DNA of 47,276 nt from Lentisphaeria bacterium. GTDB taxonomy: Bacteria; Verrucomicrobiota; Lentisphaeria; Victivallales; UBA1829. Where the stretch lies: positions 1 through 47,276 of the forward strand of contig JAFZZR010000109.1 of the NCBI GenBank assembly GCA_017615635.1, read 5' to 3'. Both the position numbers and the translations under genes were made by a program. Positions 17,427-24,885 of this stretch are shown here, one piece after another; positions within the stretch are counted from its first letter, which is position 1; the number at the start of each line of letters is the position of its first letter. A model generated the notes under the pieces. It was not told where the DNA came from. It was given only the letters and a program-made list of their open reading frames with translations, and ran no database searches.

Positions 17427-17573
17427 TCGTTCTTTCTCCTGTTATGTTCGTTGTTTTACTGTTTATCATTTTCGTTTCGTTGACCCGGCCGAATCAGCTT
17501 CACCAGAACCGCCGTATGATTCGGGTCTCCGCTGTAAAAGGTCACACAGTGCCGATCCCGATACGCGGCGGCA
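17293..17573. repeat. 281-bp direct repeat, copy A
   Basis: This partner of 16281-16561 covers the 5' part of pilin copy 2 and the intact sialidase 3' end. The two copies are 1012 bases apart and in the same orientation, so recombination between them could delete or duplicate one pilin gene. Confidence 0.88.
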
Positions 17574-18541
17574 TTCACATTCCCCGCATGATGCGCCTCC
17601 CGGCTGCCGACGGCGACTACCCGGGGTTCGGGCCATCCGAGGGGATTGTTCCAGATGGATTCCGCCGAAACGGTCCGGCATTTGAGCAGGCCCGCGTACC
17701 GCTGGTAGTAATACTGGTAGACAGTCCCGTCGGAAGGATCGAGGATCAGCGAAGGAGTGGATGCCGCGACATCGGTGATGTTGGTCCGGGACCGTTTCCA
17801 GGTTTTTCCGGAATCTGCGGATTCCAGCTGGAACTGAGCGGGGACGAAGCCGCGGGACCTGACCTCGCATCGGCCGATGGCCAGAATTCTTCCCCCGCCC
17901 AGCCAGACCGCGGAGGGTTCCGTGGGCCAGTCCTTTAATCCCAGTCCGGACTCGATCGTATTCTGCTTCCAGGTACGGCCGTTGTCGCTGCTGACCAGAG
18001 TTCCCCAGGAATGCTCCGGATCTTCCCTGTAATGTCCGGCGAACCACAGGGACATAAGCCCGACACCCGGCACGTGGAAAATGTCCGAGATCTGGATCGG
18101 CATGGGATCGAGCGAAGGCTGCGCGATCCGGCGGAACCGGATCCCGTCGGCGGATTCATAGAGTTCGTGACGAAGGTAGACCGGATGTTTTCCGCCCGCA
18201 TGGCGGATCCACAGGAGCATGTTCCCGTTTTGATCGAGCCCCTTGCCTTCGGGTACGTTGCCGCAGTCCGGCAAATTGCATACGACAGACTCCTCACTCC
18301 AGGTCTTTCCGCCGTCATCGGAGGTCCGGACATACACTCCGCGGGCCGGTTCGTCGATCTTATGGGCCGATCCCCGGGAATACACGCAGACAAGTCTGGT
18401 GCCCAGAGTCTGAACGAAGGACCAGGAATTATAACCCGGACAATCCTGAACAACGATGTTATTATCCATTTCCATTCCCGAAAGCCCCGAAAGCATGACG
18501 GATGCGCCGACCAATGCGGAAAACAATTTTTTTATTTTCAT
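17456..18541 (-). CDS. Exported sialidase-like (BNR/Asp-box) beta-propeller protein
   Basis: The protein has 361 residues and a signal peptide (MKIKKLFS, hydrophobic core, about residue 22). Asp boxes (S-x-D-x-G-x-T-W) are visible three times: S-D-D-G-G-K-T-W, S-S-D-N-G-R-T-W and S-A-D-S-G-K-T-W. This is typical of six-bladed sialidase propellers. V-Y-S-R-G near the N-terminus could carry an Arg of the binding site, but I cannot assign the full Arg triad, Tyr/Glu pair and Asp of true neuraminidases. It may therefore be a sialidase, another glycan hydrolase of the propeller fold, or a binding protein. It lies 15 bases after the regulator gene, with AAGGG as ribosome site. Its last about 110 bases are duplicated downstream. 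Confidence 0.78.
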   Translation of the reverse strand: MKIKKLFSALVGASVMLSGLSGMEMDNNIVVQDCPGYNSWSFVQTLGTRLVCVYSRGSAHKIDEPARGVYVRTSDDGGKTWSEESVVCNLPDCGNVPEGKGLDQNGNMLLWIRHAGGKHPVYLRHELYESADGIRFRRIAQPSLDPMPIQISDIFHVPGVGLMSLWFAGHYREDPEHSWGTLVSSDNGRTWKQNTIESGLGLKDWPTEPSAVWLGGGRILAIGRCEVRSRGFVPAQFQLESADSGKTWKRSRTNITDVAASTPSLILDPSDGTVYQYYYQRYAGLLKCRTVSAESIWNNPLGWPEPRVVAVGSREAHHAGNVNAAAYRDRHCVTFYSGDPNHTAVLVKLIRPGQRNENDKQ

Positions 18542-18556
18542 TCTGTACGCCCTTCA

Positions 18557-19738
18557 TCATGTGATTTGCATTCTGCTGCGCGCCAGAGTCTGTCTGGAAA
18601 GCAAAAACGTCTGAAGATACGAGAAACGGTTTTCCTCAGTGATTCCGTGTTTCCGGTATTCCAGAAGCTGCTGAACGGCGCGGCGTCCTCCGGCATAGAA
18701 CGGCAGACAGATGGTGGTGAGTTCACTTTTCTCGGCGGCGGAGTCCACGCCGTCGAAACCGATCACGGAGATGTCGCCGGGCACGGAAAGTCCCAGTTCA
18801 CGCAGGGCCTTGATGCACCAGCAGGCAACTTCATCGTTCTGACACCAGAAGGCGGAGGGAAGCGAGCCGGCTTTCATCTTCTTTTTCAGGGCGGCGAGCA
18901 CGGCGTTGTAATAGGTGCAGGAGAAACAGCAGTATGTGTCATCGCAGTCAATCCCGTATTCCTCCAAAACACCGCGGATCTCAAGCGGCCGCAGGGTGCA
19001 GGTGTAGGAAAGAAGCGAATCGCCGCCCTTCCACACGAAACGGGGCCAGGGCATGATCAGTCCGACTTTGCGGTGTCCGAGGGCCAAGAGCTGCTCGGCC
19101 AGGCTCCGCGCGCCCGAAAGCGTATCGAAAAGAACGGAGCCCACGTTGGGAAGTTCGGAAACGGCCGAAAGGATGACCTGCGGAAGCTGTTCATTCTTCA
19201 TCACGGCCTCCAGCGGTCGGTCCGGACGGCGTCCCCGGTCGCCCAGGTGGACGACGCCGATGAGGCGGCGCGTCAGGGAGTCGCGGAATTGCCTGATCTC
19301 CTGATCCGAGGCGGAAAAGCCGGGCGGGGCCAGCATGAGCACGGAGATTTTCTGTTCCGCCGCCGCATCGATGATCCCCTTGATATAGTGCAGGCAAAAG
19401 CTGCCGGAGTTGCTGACCAGATCGGAAAACCGGCAGGGAAGAATGATCCCGATATTGGGATACGGTTCCAGATCGTTCCGGTAGAAGTGGGAAGCCGTGT
19501 AGACTTTCGGAGATCTCCGCCGGATCACGCCCTGCCTTTCCAGTTCGGCGTAGGCTTTTCCCGCGGTCTCACGGTTGATCTTCAGCTGTTGAGCGAGACT
19601 CCGCACGGAAGGAAGGACCGTACCGCCCAGATCATCCCGGGCGATCAGGCACCGGATCTCATCAGCCAGCCTGCCGACAAGCAGCCGAGAGGAATCCGAA
19701 TCGAGTCTGATTTCCGAAACTTGCAGCCGCTTCTCCAT
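18557..19738 (-). CDS. GntR/LacI hybrid transcriptional regulator
   Basis: The protein has 393 residues. The N-terminus is a GntR-type winged helix-turn-helix (about 20-85): L-P-S-V-R-S-L-A-Q-Q-L-K-I-N-R-E-T, then A-Y-A-E-L-E-R-Q-G. The remainder is a LacI-type periplasmic-binding sensor: I-G-I-I-L-P, then L-G-H-R-K-V-G-L-I, W-C-Q-N-D-E-V-A and V-P-G-D-I-S-V-I-G-F-D-G. This arrangement is known from sugar regulators such as AraR; the ligand is probably a mono- or oligosaccharide from the neighbouring catabolic genes. It has its own promoter at 19766-19793 and a terminator-like region separates it from the upstream isomerase. It probably controls the sialidase-pilin-glycosidase run downstream and may also act on the 24204 promoter. 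AGGAG lies nine bases before the start. Confidence 0.9.
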   Translation of the reverse strand: MEKRLQVSEIRLDSDSSRLLVGRLADEIRCLIARDDLGGTVLPSVRSLAQQLKINRETAGKAYAELERQGVIRRRSPKVYTASHFYRNDLEPYPNIGIILPCRFSDLVSNSGSFCLHYIKGIIDAAAEQKISVLMLAPPGFSASDQEIRQFRDSLTRRLIGVVHLGDRGRRPDRPLEAVMKNEQLPQVILSAVSELPNVGSVLFDTLSGARSLAEQLLALGHRKVGLIMPWPRFVWKGGDSLLSYTCTLRPLEIRGVLEEYGIDCDDTYCCFSCTYYNAVLAALKKKMKAGSLPSAFWCQNDEVACWCIKALRELGLSVPGDISVIGFDGVDSAAEKSELTTICLPFYAGGRRAVQQLLEYRKHGITEENRFSYLQTFLLSRQTLARSRMQIT

Positions 19739-19765
19739 TCATCCGTACTCCTGTTTCAATAAATG

Positions 19766-19793
19766 AATATAGCGAAGAGGAGGGGAAAAACAA
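19766..19793 (-). promoter_or_regulatory. Promoter of the regulator gene
   Basis: On the minus strand: TTGTTT (19788-19793), a 16-base spacer and TATATT (19766-19771). It lies about 28 bases before the regulator start. The same pair with the same spacing stands before pgi. Confidence 0.6.
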
Positions 19794-19805
19794 GAAGCAA
19801 ACGGA

Positions 19806-19856
19806 GAAAAAGCCGATTTTATTTTTCGGATGGCCTGCCGAAACAGGCCATTTTTT
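19806..19856. terminator. Terminator-like double hairpin
   Basis: TGGCCTG (19831-19837) pairs with CAGGCCA (19844-19850), followed on the plus strand by six T. On the minus strand a second, shorter stem (CCGA/TCGG, 19813-19829) is followed by a run of T. It may end transcription of the isomerase operon before the regulator promoter. Confidence 0.55.
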
Positions 19857-19882
19857 CGATCAGCGAAGAAGCCGGACCTGCC

Positions 19883-21343
19883 TCAGTTTTGAGGAACGAT
19901 CACGGCCTCGATCCCGAAACCGGCGGCGATTTTGGCGATCGTCGAAGCATGGTGTCCGATCCCCAGCGCGAAGTGGTGCGTCGGACCTTCGAGACACCAG
20001 CGGGTAAGGAAGGTCTGCACATCCGACAGGAACTTTCCGTGTGTGTTGGTGTTTCCCGTGGGCGGAATCGGCCCGGCCATGGATTCGCCTTCGGCCAGAA
20101 TGAACTTGAATTTTCCATCCGCCCGGACTCCGATGCTCAGCATGGTGATGGGGCCGGTGCGGATATTGAATTCCACGCCCGCGCCGCTGCCCGGCTTCCC
20201 GTGATATTTCTTGAGGCTGCGCAGAACGGGTTTATGGTCGGCGATATTCAGATGATGAGGTCCGTCGTGTCCCACCAGGACCGTGCCCCGTTCGAAGTCG
20301 ATGGGATGGAACTCGGCGAAGCTGCCGCCGATCTCCAGGCGGTCCATGATGAGCATGGCGAGACAGGTTTTGACATCGAACTCTCCGCACATGGGGAATC
20401 CGGCAGCGGTAAGCAGGGAATTGCCCACGATGAAGTTGGTCACCAGTCTCCGCATCTCCGATTCCTCCTCCGCCTCGTAATAGTAGGCGAATCCGTCCAG
20501 ATGCTTCTTTTCGATGAAACGCTCCAGCGCCGTTGCGGCCCGCGAGGCCGTGGTCAGGTCGGCCGGAGTGAGCTTTGTGGTGACGGGATCGGAAACGGGA
20601 TCGGGCGTATCGAAGAAATCCAGGATCCTGCGTGACATGGCCAGGACTGCGGGATCATCATCCTTCAGCGGGGCATATTCGCGCATGATCTCATCGGGCT
20701 CGCACTGCACCACGTGGCATCCGAAGGCGGCGGTCACGGCGGTGGGATCGGTCTGCATGTCCAGCATGGCCTCCAGCACGTGTCCCATGTGGCCGATACG
20801 GGCCTTCCGCAGATCGTGACGCACATGAGCGATCCGGCACCATTCCGCTATGGACGCCTTCGCCCGTTCATCGCCGTCCAGGCGGCCGATGATGACGTCC
20901 GCCACGGGCTTTCCCATGCGGACGGCCACGCCGGTGAACTCGGGCACGGAGCAGAGATCATCGTTGCACAGCTGCATGAAGGTGGTTCCCCGGGGATAAT
21001 CCATGGCGGCAAGCTCCTGCAGGGCGACCAGTACCACGGGGCATGACATCTCGCGCACGATGGCGGCGAAAGTGGAGCTGGTGGCGTAGGTGACCATATC
21101 GATGAAGAGCAAGTCCAGATCGGCGGCCTTGACGGCAGGCAGGACCTCGTATGCCCGGAGAGCGTTGTCCACCATGCCGAAGTCGGTCACGTGCACGGAG
21201 TAAGGCTTGAGCATGGCCGCGAAACGTGCGGTTTTTTCGTGCATTTTTCCGAGAAGTCCGGGGAACTGTTTCCAGTAGGTATCCAGTCCGACGGATACGA
21301 TGCCCACGTTGGCATCAAGGGGTTTTCTGCGTTCGATCTGCAT
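19883..21343 (-). CDS. L-arabinose/L-fucose isomerase family protein (AraA-like)
   Basis: The protein has 486 residues, close to the usual 470-500 of AraA. Compared with remembered E. coli AraA, the metal ligands E306, E333, H350 and H450 have counterparts: Glu in C-G-E-F-D-V-K-T, Glu in F-A-E-F-H-P, His in L-V-G-H-D-G-P-H-H, and a His in the late T-H-H-F-A-L-G-I-G-H-H block. The N-terminal domain (D-Y-P-R-G-T, F-T-G-V-A) also fits. The sequence is far from canonical AraA, so the substrate could be another aldose (L-fucose, L-arabinose, D-galactose or similar). The reaction would be aldose-ketose isomerisation in the cytoplasm with a divalent metal. It is last in the operon started at 24204; GGAG stands seven bases before its ATG. 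Confidence 0.78.
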   Translation of the reverse strand: MQIERRKPLDANVGIVSVGLDTYWKQFPGLLGKMHEKTARFAAMLKPYSVHVTDFGMVDNALRAYEVLPAVKAADLDLLFIDMVTYATSSTFAAIVREMSCPVVLVALQELAAMDYPRGTTFMQLCNDDLCSVPEFTGVAVRMGKPVADVIIGRLDGDERAKASIAEWCRIAHVRHDLRKARIGHMGHVLEAMLDMQTDPTAVTAAFGCHVVQCEPDEIMREYAPLKDDDPAVLAMSRRILDFFDTPDPVSDPVTTKLTPADLTTASRAATALERFIEKKHLDGFAYYYEAEEESEMRRLVTNFIVGNSLLTAAGFPMCGEFDVKTCLAMLIMDRLEIGGSFAEFHPIDFERGTVLVGHDGPHHLNIADHKPVLRSLKKYHGKPGSGAGVEFNIRTGPITMLSIGVRADGKFKFILAEGESMAGPIPPTGNTNTHGKFLSDVQTFLTRWCLEGPTHHFALGIGHHASTIAKIAAGFGIEAVIVPQN

Positions 21344-21394
21344 TTTTCATCTCCGCTTGTTGAAGTTGAATAAAGAACATGTTCGAAACCGGAG

Positions 21395-22261
21395 TCAGGC
21401 ATCCAGCTCCGGGGAAAGTTTTCGGAACGCCTCGCGCCAGACGGAAGGGACGACGCCGGCCGCGGGGATCCGCACCTCGCACTGGACGCATCGAAGCCGG
21501 GGAGCCTTCTTCAGGACCGAGAAAATGTGCGGCCAGTCCACGGTGCCGTCGCCGGGCAGATTGTGTTCATCGGAAATGCCGTGATTATCGTGGAAGTGAC
21601 AGTTGACCAGCCACGGGTGGAATTTCTCCGCCAGATTTTCCTCCCAGGCCACGGGCAGGCCAAGGGTCGTCCAGCTGCGCGGGACATCGCTTTCTCCGGG
21701 GAAGAGCCGCCCCTTCTCGGACAGATTGGCATGCCCGGTGTCATAGCACAATCCGAGGAACGGGGTATCGAAACGGCGGACCGCCTCCAGAAGACGGGTC
21801 GAATGATCCATGGGTGTCCATACGTTTTCCAGACAGAGCGTCACGCCGGCCCGTTCCGCCACCGGGAGCAGCTCCTCCAGGGACTGCAGCAGTGCGGCGA
21901 AGGCAGCCTCGGGATCGGGTCCGCCGCCCGGATGAACGGTCATGGATGTGATATCGAGCTCATGGCAGAAACGGATGAACATCTTATGACGGGCGACCGA
22001 CTGTTTGTGAAGATCCTCTTCCGCAGTGCCGAGCTCCTTCCCCTTTCCCCACGGCGCGTGGGAATCCATGAAGCCAAGTCCGAACTCCTTGAGTTCCCCG
22101 CGCCACACGGGGAGAAGTTCCGGCTGCAGGATCAGCTGTTCGATCATGGCATACGAGAGGACCAGACGGCGCATTCCGCTCTCCGCGATCGCTTTCAGGA
22201 GGACACGGCGGTCTTCCTTCCGCTCCGCGGTCCAGGGGCATCGATAGGTCACGGGGATCAC
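21395..22261 (-). CDS. Sugar phosphate isomerase/epimerase (xylose-isomerase-like TIM barrel)
   Basis: The protein has 288 residues. It has the AP-endonuclease-2/xylose isomerase-like barrel with metal-binding blocks: M-D-S-H-A-P, M-T-V-H-P-G-G-G, L-C-L-E-N-V-W (Glu), C-Y-D-T-G-H-A-N (Asp, His), C-H-F-H-D-N-H and G-D-G-T-V-D-W. These residues bind a divalent metal in IolE, hydroxypyruvate isomerase and tagatose 3-epimerase relatives. The substrate cannot be named. The start codon is GTG (22261) with GGGAG nine bases upstream, 18 bases after the esterase gene. Next to the AraA-like isomerase it suggests two-step rearrangement of a free sugar. Confidence 0.85.
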   Translation of the reverse strand: MIPVTYRCPWTAERKEDRRVLLKAIAESGMRRLVLSYAMIEQLILQPELLPVWRGELKEFGLGFMDSHAPWGKGKELGTAEEDLHKQSVARHKMFIRFCHELDITSMTVHPGGGPDPEAAFAALLQSLEELLPVAERAGVTLCLENVWTPMDHSTRLLEAVRRFDTPFLGLCYDTGHANLSEKGRLFPGESDVPRSWTTLGLPVAWEENLAEKFHPWLVNCHFHDNHGISDEHNLPGDGTVDWPHIFSVLKKAPRLRCVQCEVRIPAAGVVPSVWREAFRKLSPELDA

Positions 22262-22279
22262 AGGTTCACTCTCCCATTC

Positions 22280-23065
22280 TCACGAACGGTGCGGGTTCGT
22301 CTGTCTTTTTATGAAGGCGGCGATGGCGGTCTCGACCTCCGCGTACAGCTTGTGAGGATCCGAGCCGGGGATCCAGATCCGGTGCGAATACCCGGTCTCC
22401 TCCGGCTTGCTGTAGAAGAAGGTTTCGCCGACCGTGCCGTTCTTCCGGACGGCCTCCAGGAACGACTTCGCAGAGGCGATCGGCACGACGATATCGCCGA
22501 ACTCATGCGTGCAGAAAATGGGCGGACTGTCCGGGGTCAGGTACGAGGCTGGCGAGGCCTTCCGGATCTCCGACTCGGACGGCTCGTGTCCGAACAGTCC
22601 GCGGTACCGGGCGGGATCGAGAGCTCTGTCCTCCTCCAGATCCCCGATTCCGGAGATGGAAACGATCCCCTCGACCTTTTCCGGGGGGAGCCGGAGTCCG
22701 GTCATGAGAGCCAGATGTCCGCCAGCGGAGCCGCCCAGAACAAAGATTCTGCGTTTTTCGGGGCAGCCCGGAATGAGAGAGGATTTCAGCAGAAAATCGG
22801 CGGCGGCCAGACAGTCGTCGCCGCAAGCGGGCCAGGGAGCGGTGCCGACAAGACGGTAATTGATATTGCAGACCGGCAGTCCGAGCTCATCGCAAAGCCA
22901 CAGGGCGACACCTTCGAAACTTTCCTTGCTCATGGCGCCCCAGCCGCCGCCATGAATGGTCAGGACGGCGATATCCGTAACCGATGCACGATCCGGCAGG
23001 AAGAGGTCGCAGAGGCCGAAGTTTCCGATTTCAGGGAGGAAAGAGATATTTCTTCTGATGTTCAT
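22280..23065 (-). CDS. Alpha/beta hydrolase, carbohydrate esterase/lipase-like
   Basis: The protein has 261 residues and no signal peptide, so it acts in the cytoplasm. It has an oxyanion-hole block (H-G-G-G-W), a nucleophile elbow (G-G-S-A-G-G), a later Asp (F-G-D-I-V-V) and a His (G-Y-S-H-R), which together form a Ser-Asp-His triad. This matches the BD-FAE/Est-like group of the alpha/beta hydrolase fold, often deacetylating imported sugars. Start: ATG 23065 has GGAAGAG eight bases upstream. The ATG at 23086, overlapping the stop of the preceding gene, would add seven residues but has no ribosome site. The operon context points to removal of acetyl groups from a glycan-derived sugar. Confidence 0.85.
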   Translation of the reverse strand: MNIRRNISFLPEIGNFGLCDLFLPDRASVTDIAVLTIHGGGWGAMSKESFEGVALWLCDELGLPVCNINYRLVGTAPWPACGDDCLAAADFLLKSSLIPGCPEKRRIFVLGGSAGGHLALMTGLRLPPEKVEGIVSISGIGDLEEDRALDPARYRGLFGHEPSESEIRKASPASYLTPDSPPIFCTHEFGDIVVPIASAKSFLEAVRKNGTVGETFFYSKPEETGYSHRIWIPGSDPHKLYAEVETAIAAFIKRQTNPHRS

Positions 23066-23082
23066 CAATTCTTCTCTTCCGG

Positions 23083-24204
23083 TCATTTCGAGGCGCCGAA
23101 AACCTTCTTCACCGCTTCCAGCTTGCCGTATCCGTACTGATCGTCCGGCTCCAGAAACATGCCTTCCGTCCACTCGTTCCAGCAGGCCAGGTTGAAGATC
23201 CGTGCGGTGCTTGATCCCGATTCCAGAAACTCCCGCATCTTGCGCAGGAACTCTTCCCACACTTCCGGCGTGTCGTTTACCGCGATGCCTGTGAACGGAT
23301 ATCCGCGTCCGGCCTCGTACATATCCGACTGCACAGAACGCGGGCTGACATCCCATCCGCATGGCGCCGCGGGATTGTAAGGAACGGGAATCGCTTCGCT
23401 GACCTTTTTCGCAAAGGCAACAGAAGGTTCGATGACTTCCCTGAAATCGAAGCTGGGGAAACCGGCGGGAAAATAAGAGTAATTGTACAGAGAGCATGAA
23501 TCCAGTTTCAGCTTCCGGATCAGTTCGATCGTACCCGGAATGTCGGAATCATTGTGCAGTCTCCGGATATCGCCGTCCACCCAGATCCCGTCCAGGCCCG
23601 CCTTGGCGGCGCGGACGCGGAGATCGGCAATCATGTCGGCGGTGACATCGGGTCCGTTGGTCTGAAGGATGTATTTCAGGTTGAAAAAAGAAAAATACGG
23701 CTTCCCTTCGATGCGCAGATAATTGGGATGCTTGAAATACGTCTCGATGAGGTGATCCGTGCACTCGGTGAATGTTTTCGGATCCACCGCGCCCGACCAG
23801 AGCGGTTCCCGGGGCTTCAGGTAACTGCCCGGATGCGTGTAGATCGGATCGTGATTCGCCCACATGATGGCAAACTTGAAATCGGTTCCCGCACAGGCGG
23901 GGAGGAATCCTTCCAGAAGACAGCGCTCCCGGTAGGCGCCGTCGGAAAACCAGTAGTAATCGAAGGTGAAGGCGTCGATCCCGTACTTCTGCGCGGTGTC
24001 GATCTTTTTTCTCATGACGGACGGATCCGCCTCGTCCTCGTATCCCCACTGCGGGATGTGAGGCTGATGATGTCCGGGGAAGCGGGGCGTGGCATACTGA
24101 ACCACACGCCACTCCGTCCATCCTTTTCCATGAAGTTTCTCGTTTCTCGAATCCACATGCCAGTTGGGGAAATAGAAGGCGCTTACGACGGGTCTGTTTT
24201 TCAT
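23083..24204 (-). CDS. GH99-like/WbsX-type glycan-processing protein
   Basis: The protein has 373 residues. It shows the signature of GH99-like (WbsX) proteins: F-Y-F-P-N-W-H near the start, a G-W-T-E-W block, D-A-F-T-F-D-Y-Y-W-F, M-W-A-N-H-D, and at the end C-W-N-E-W-T-E-G-M-F-L-E-P-D with Y-G-Y-G-K-L-E-A. In GH99 endo-mannosidases the acidic residues of such blocks act in catalysis. Many relatives sit in polysaccharide loci, where they were once called glycosyltransferases. No signal peptide is seen, which fits either cytoplasmic cleavage of imported oligosaccharides or a role in polymer assembly. It is the first gene of the operon, with GGAG eight bases before the ATG and a promoter 39 bases upstream. 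Confidence 0.85.
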   Translation of the reverse strand: MKNRPVVSAFYFPNWHVDSRNEKLHGKGWTEWRVVQYATPRFPGHHQPHIPQWGYEDEADPSVMRKKIDTAQKYGIDAFTFDYYWFSDGAYRERCLLEGFLPACAGTDFKFAIMWANHDPIYTHPGSYLKPREPLWSGAVDPKTFTECTDHLIETYFKHPNYLRIEGKPYFSFFNLKYILQTNGPDVTADMIADLRVRAAKAGLDGIWVDGDIRRLHNDSDIPGTIELIRKLKLDSCSLYNYSYFPAGFPSFDFREVIEPSVAFAKKVSEAIPVPYNPAAPCGWDVSPRSVQSDMYEAGRGYPFTGIAVNDTPEVWEEFLRKMREFLESGSSTARIFNLACWNEWTEGMFLEPDDQYGYGKLEAVKKVFGASK

Positions 24205-24242
24205 CGTCTGATCTCCGGTATGATTTTTCGGTTTGCGGGAAT

Positions 24243-24270
24243 ACTATACTCGTCCGCCCGGTTATGACAA
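24243..24270 (-). promoter_or_regulatory. Promoter of the sugar isomerase operon
   Basis: On the minus strand: TTGTCA (24265-24270), a 16-base spacer and TATAGT (24243-24248), 39 bases before the GH99-like gene. Confidence 0.65.
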
Positions 24271-24323
24271 GTGTAAATAGTCACGATTTCGTGCGAGTAT
24301 GCAAAAGAAAGACTTTTTACACT
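24270..24323. promoter_or_regulatory. Possible operator region with two inverted repeats
   Basis: AGTGTAAA (24270-24277) and TTTACACT (24316-24323) form a perfect 8-bp inverted repeat. Between them CACGATTTCGTG (24282-24293) is a perfect 5-bp palindrome with a 2-base centre. The region abuts the -35 box of the minus promoter and precedes a plus promoter. Binding by the nearby GntR/LacI regulator is inferred from location only. Confidence 0.35.
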
Positions 24324-24351
24324 CGCTCCGGCAGAGCCCCCTCCGCAGAAC

Positions 24352-24379
24352 TTGAAATGCAGGGAAAGAATGCTATAGC
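24352..24379 (+). promoter_or_regulatory. Promoter of the small lipoprotein gene
   Basis: TTGAAA (24352-24357), a 16-base spacer and TATAGC (24374-24379), 91 bases before the gene. Confidence 0.6.
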
Positions 24380-24469
24380 AGCTTTCATGAGGCTGTCACC
24401 GTAGAGAAATGAACGCAGACCGTCCGGCTGAGCATGAAACGAAACGACCGGAAAAGGGAGAAAAGAAAG

Positions 24470-24745
24470 ATGAAATGGCTTCGGAGCGCATTGTTTTTGC
24501 CGGGCATCTTTCTGCTGACCGGATGCAATCATTCCGGAGAAGCGGATTTCGGCTGCAAAGCGGCGGCCGTCTACGGCAATTACGATTCCGCCGTCCGCCT
24601 CATCTCCAAGTCGGAAAAGGATCCGGAGATCCGTGAAAAGCTGAACGCAAAGGCGCGGTCTGGCTGCGTCCGAAAAATTCTCCGTATACGGCCGGTACGA
24701 TCCGGCCGGAATGAGAAAAATCCACCTTGCCAGAAAAAAATTTGA
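24470..24745 (+). CDS. Small lipoprotein, perhaps frameshifted near the end
   Basis: The protein has 91 residues. The lipoprotein signal is clear: MKWLRSA, a hydrophobic core and L-L-T-G-C. After it, Y-G-N-Y-D-S-A-V-R-L-I-S-K resembles one TPR/Sel1-type helix pair, with E-I-R-E-K-L-N-A-K-A following. The last 30 residues are Arg/Pro/Cys-rich and do not look like a natural ending. The frame two bases on from the LNAKA codons gives A-S-E-K-F-S-V-Y-G-R-Y-D-P-A and ends 33 bases later, which looks more protein-like. A frameshift is possible but not proven. Start: ATG 24470 has GGGAG/AAAGAAAG in front; the ATG at 24434 would add a basic 12-residue extension. Confidence 0.5.
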   Translation: MKWLRSALFLPGIFLLTGCNHSGEADFGCKAAAVYGNYDSAVRLISKSEKDPEIREKLNAKARSGCVRKILRIRPVRSGRNEKNPPCQKKI

Positions 24746-24769
24746 GGCTGATTCATAAAAAATTATGTT
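24742..24769 (+). promoter_or_regulatory. Promoter of the three-gene unknown operon
   Basis: TTGAGG (24742-24747), a 16-base spacer and TATGTT (24764-24769), 116 bases before the 24886 gene. The -35 box overlaps the stop of the lipoprotein gene. Confidence 0.5.
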
Positions 24770-24885
24770 TTTTTGCGACAAAAAGGACCTTTTTCTCCGA
24801 ATGATTTGTTGAATGGACACCCGTTCGCAGGAGTTTTTTTACCGGACTCCCGCATAACAAAAGCCATGAAAACGGAGAAGAAATC

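Noticed and set aside
18011..19762. Plus-strand frame of 583 codons
   Set aside because: It is antisense to the sialidase-like protein and the GntR/LacI regulator.
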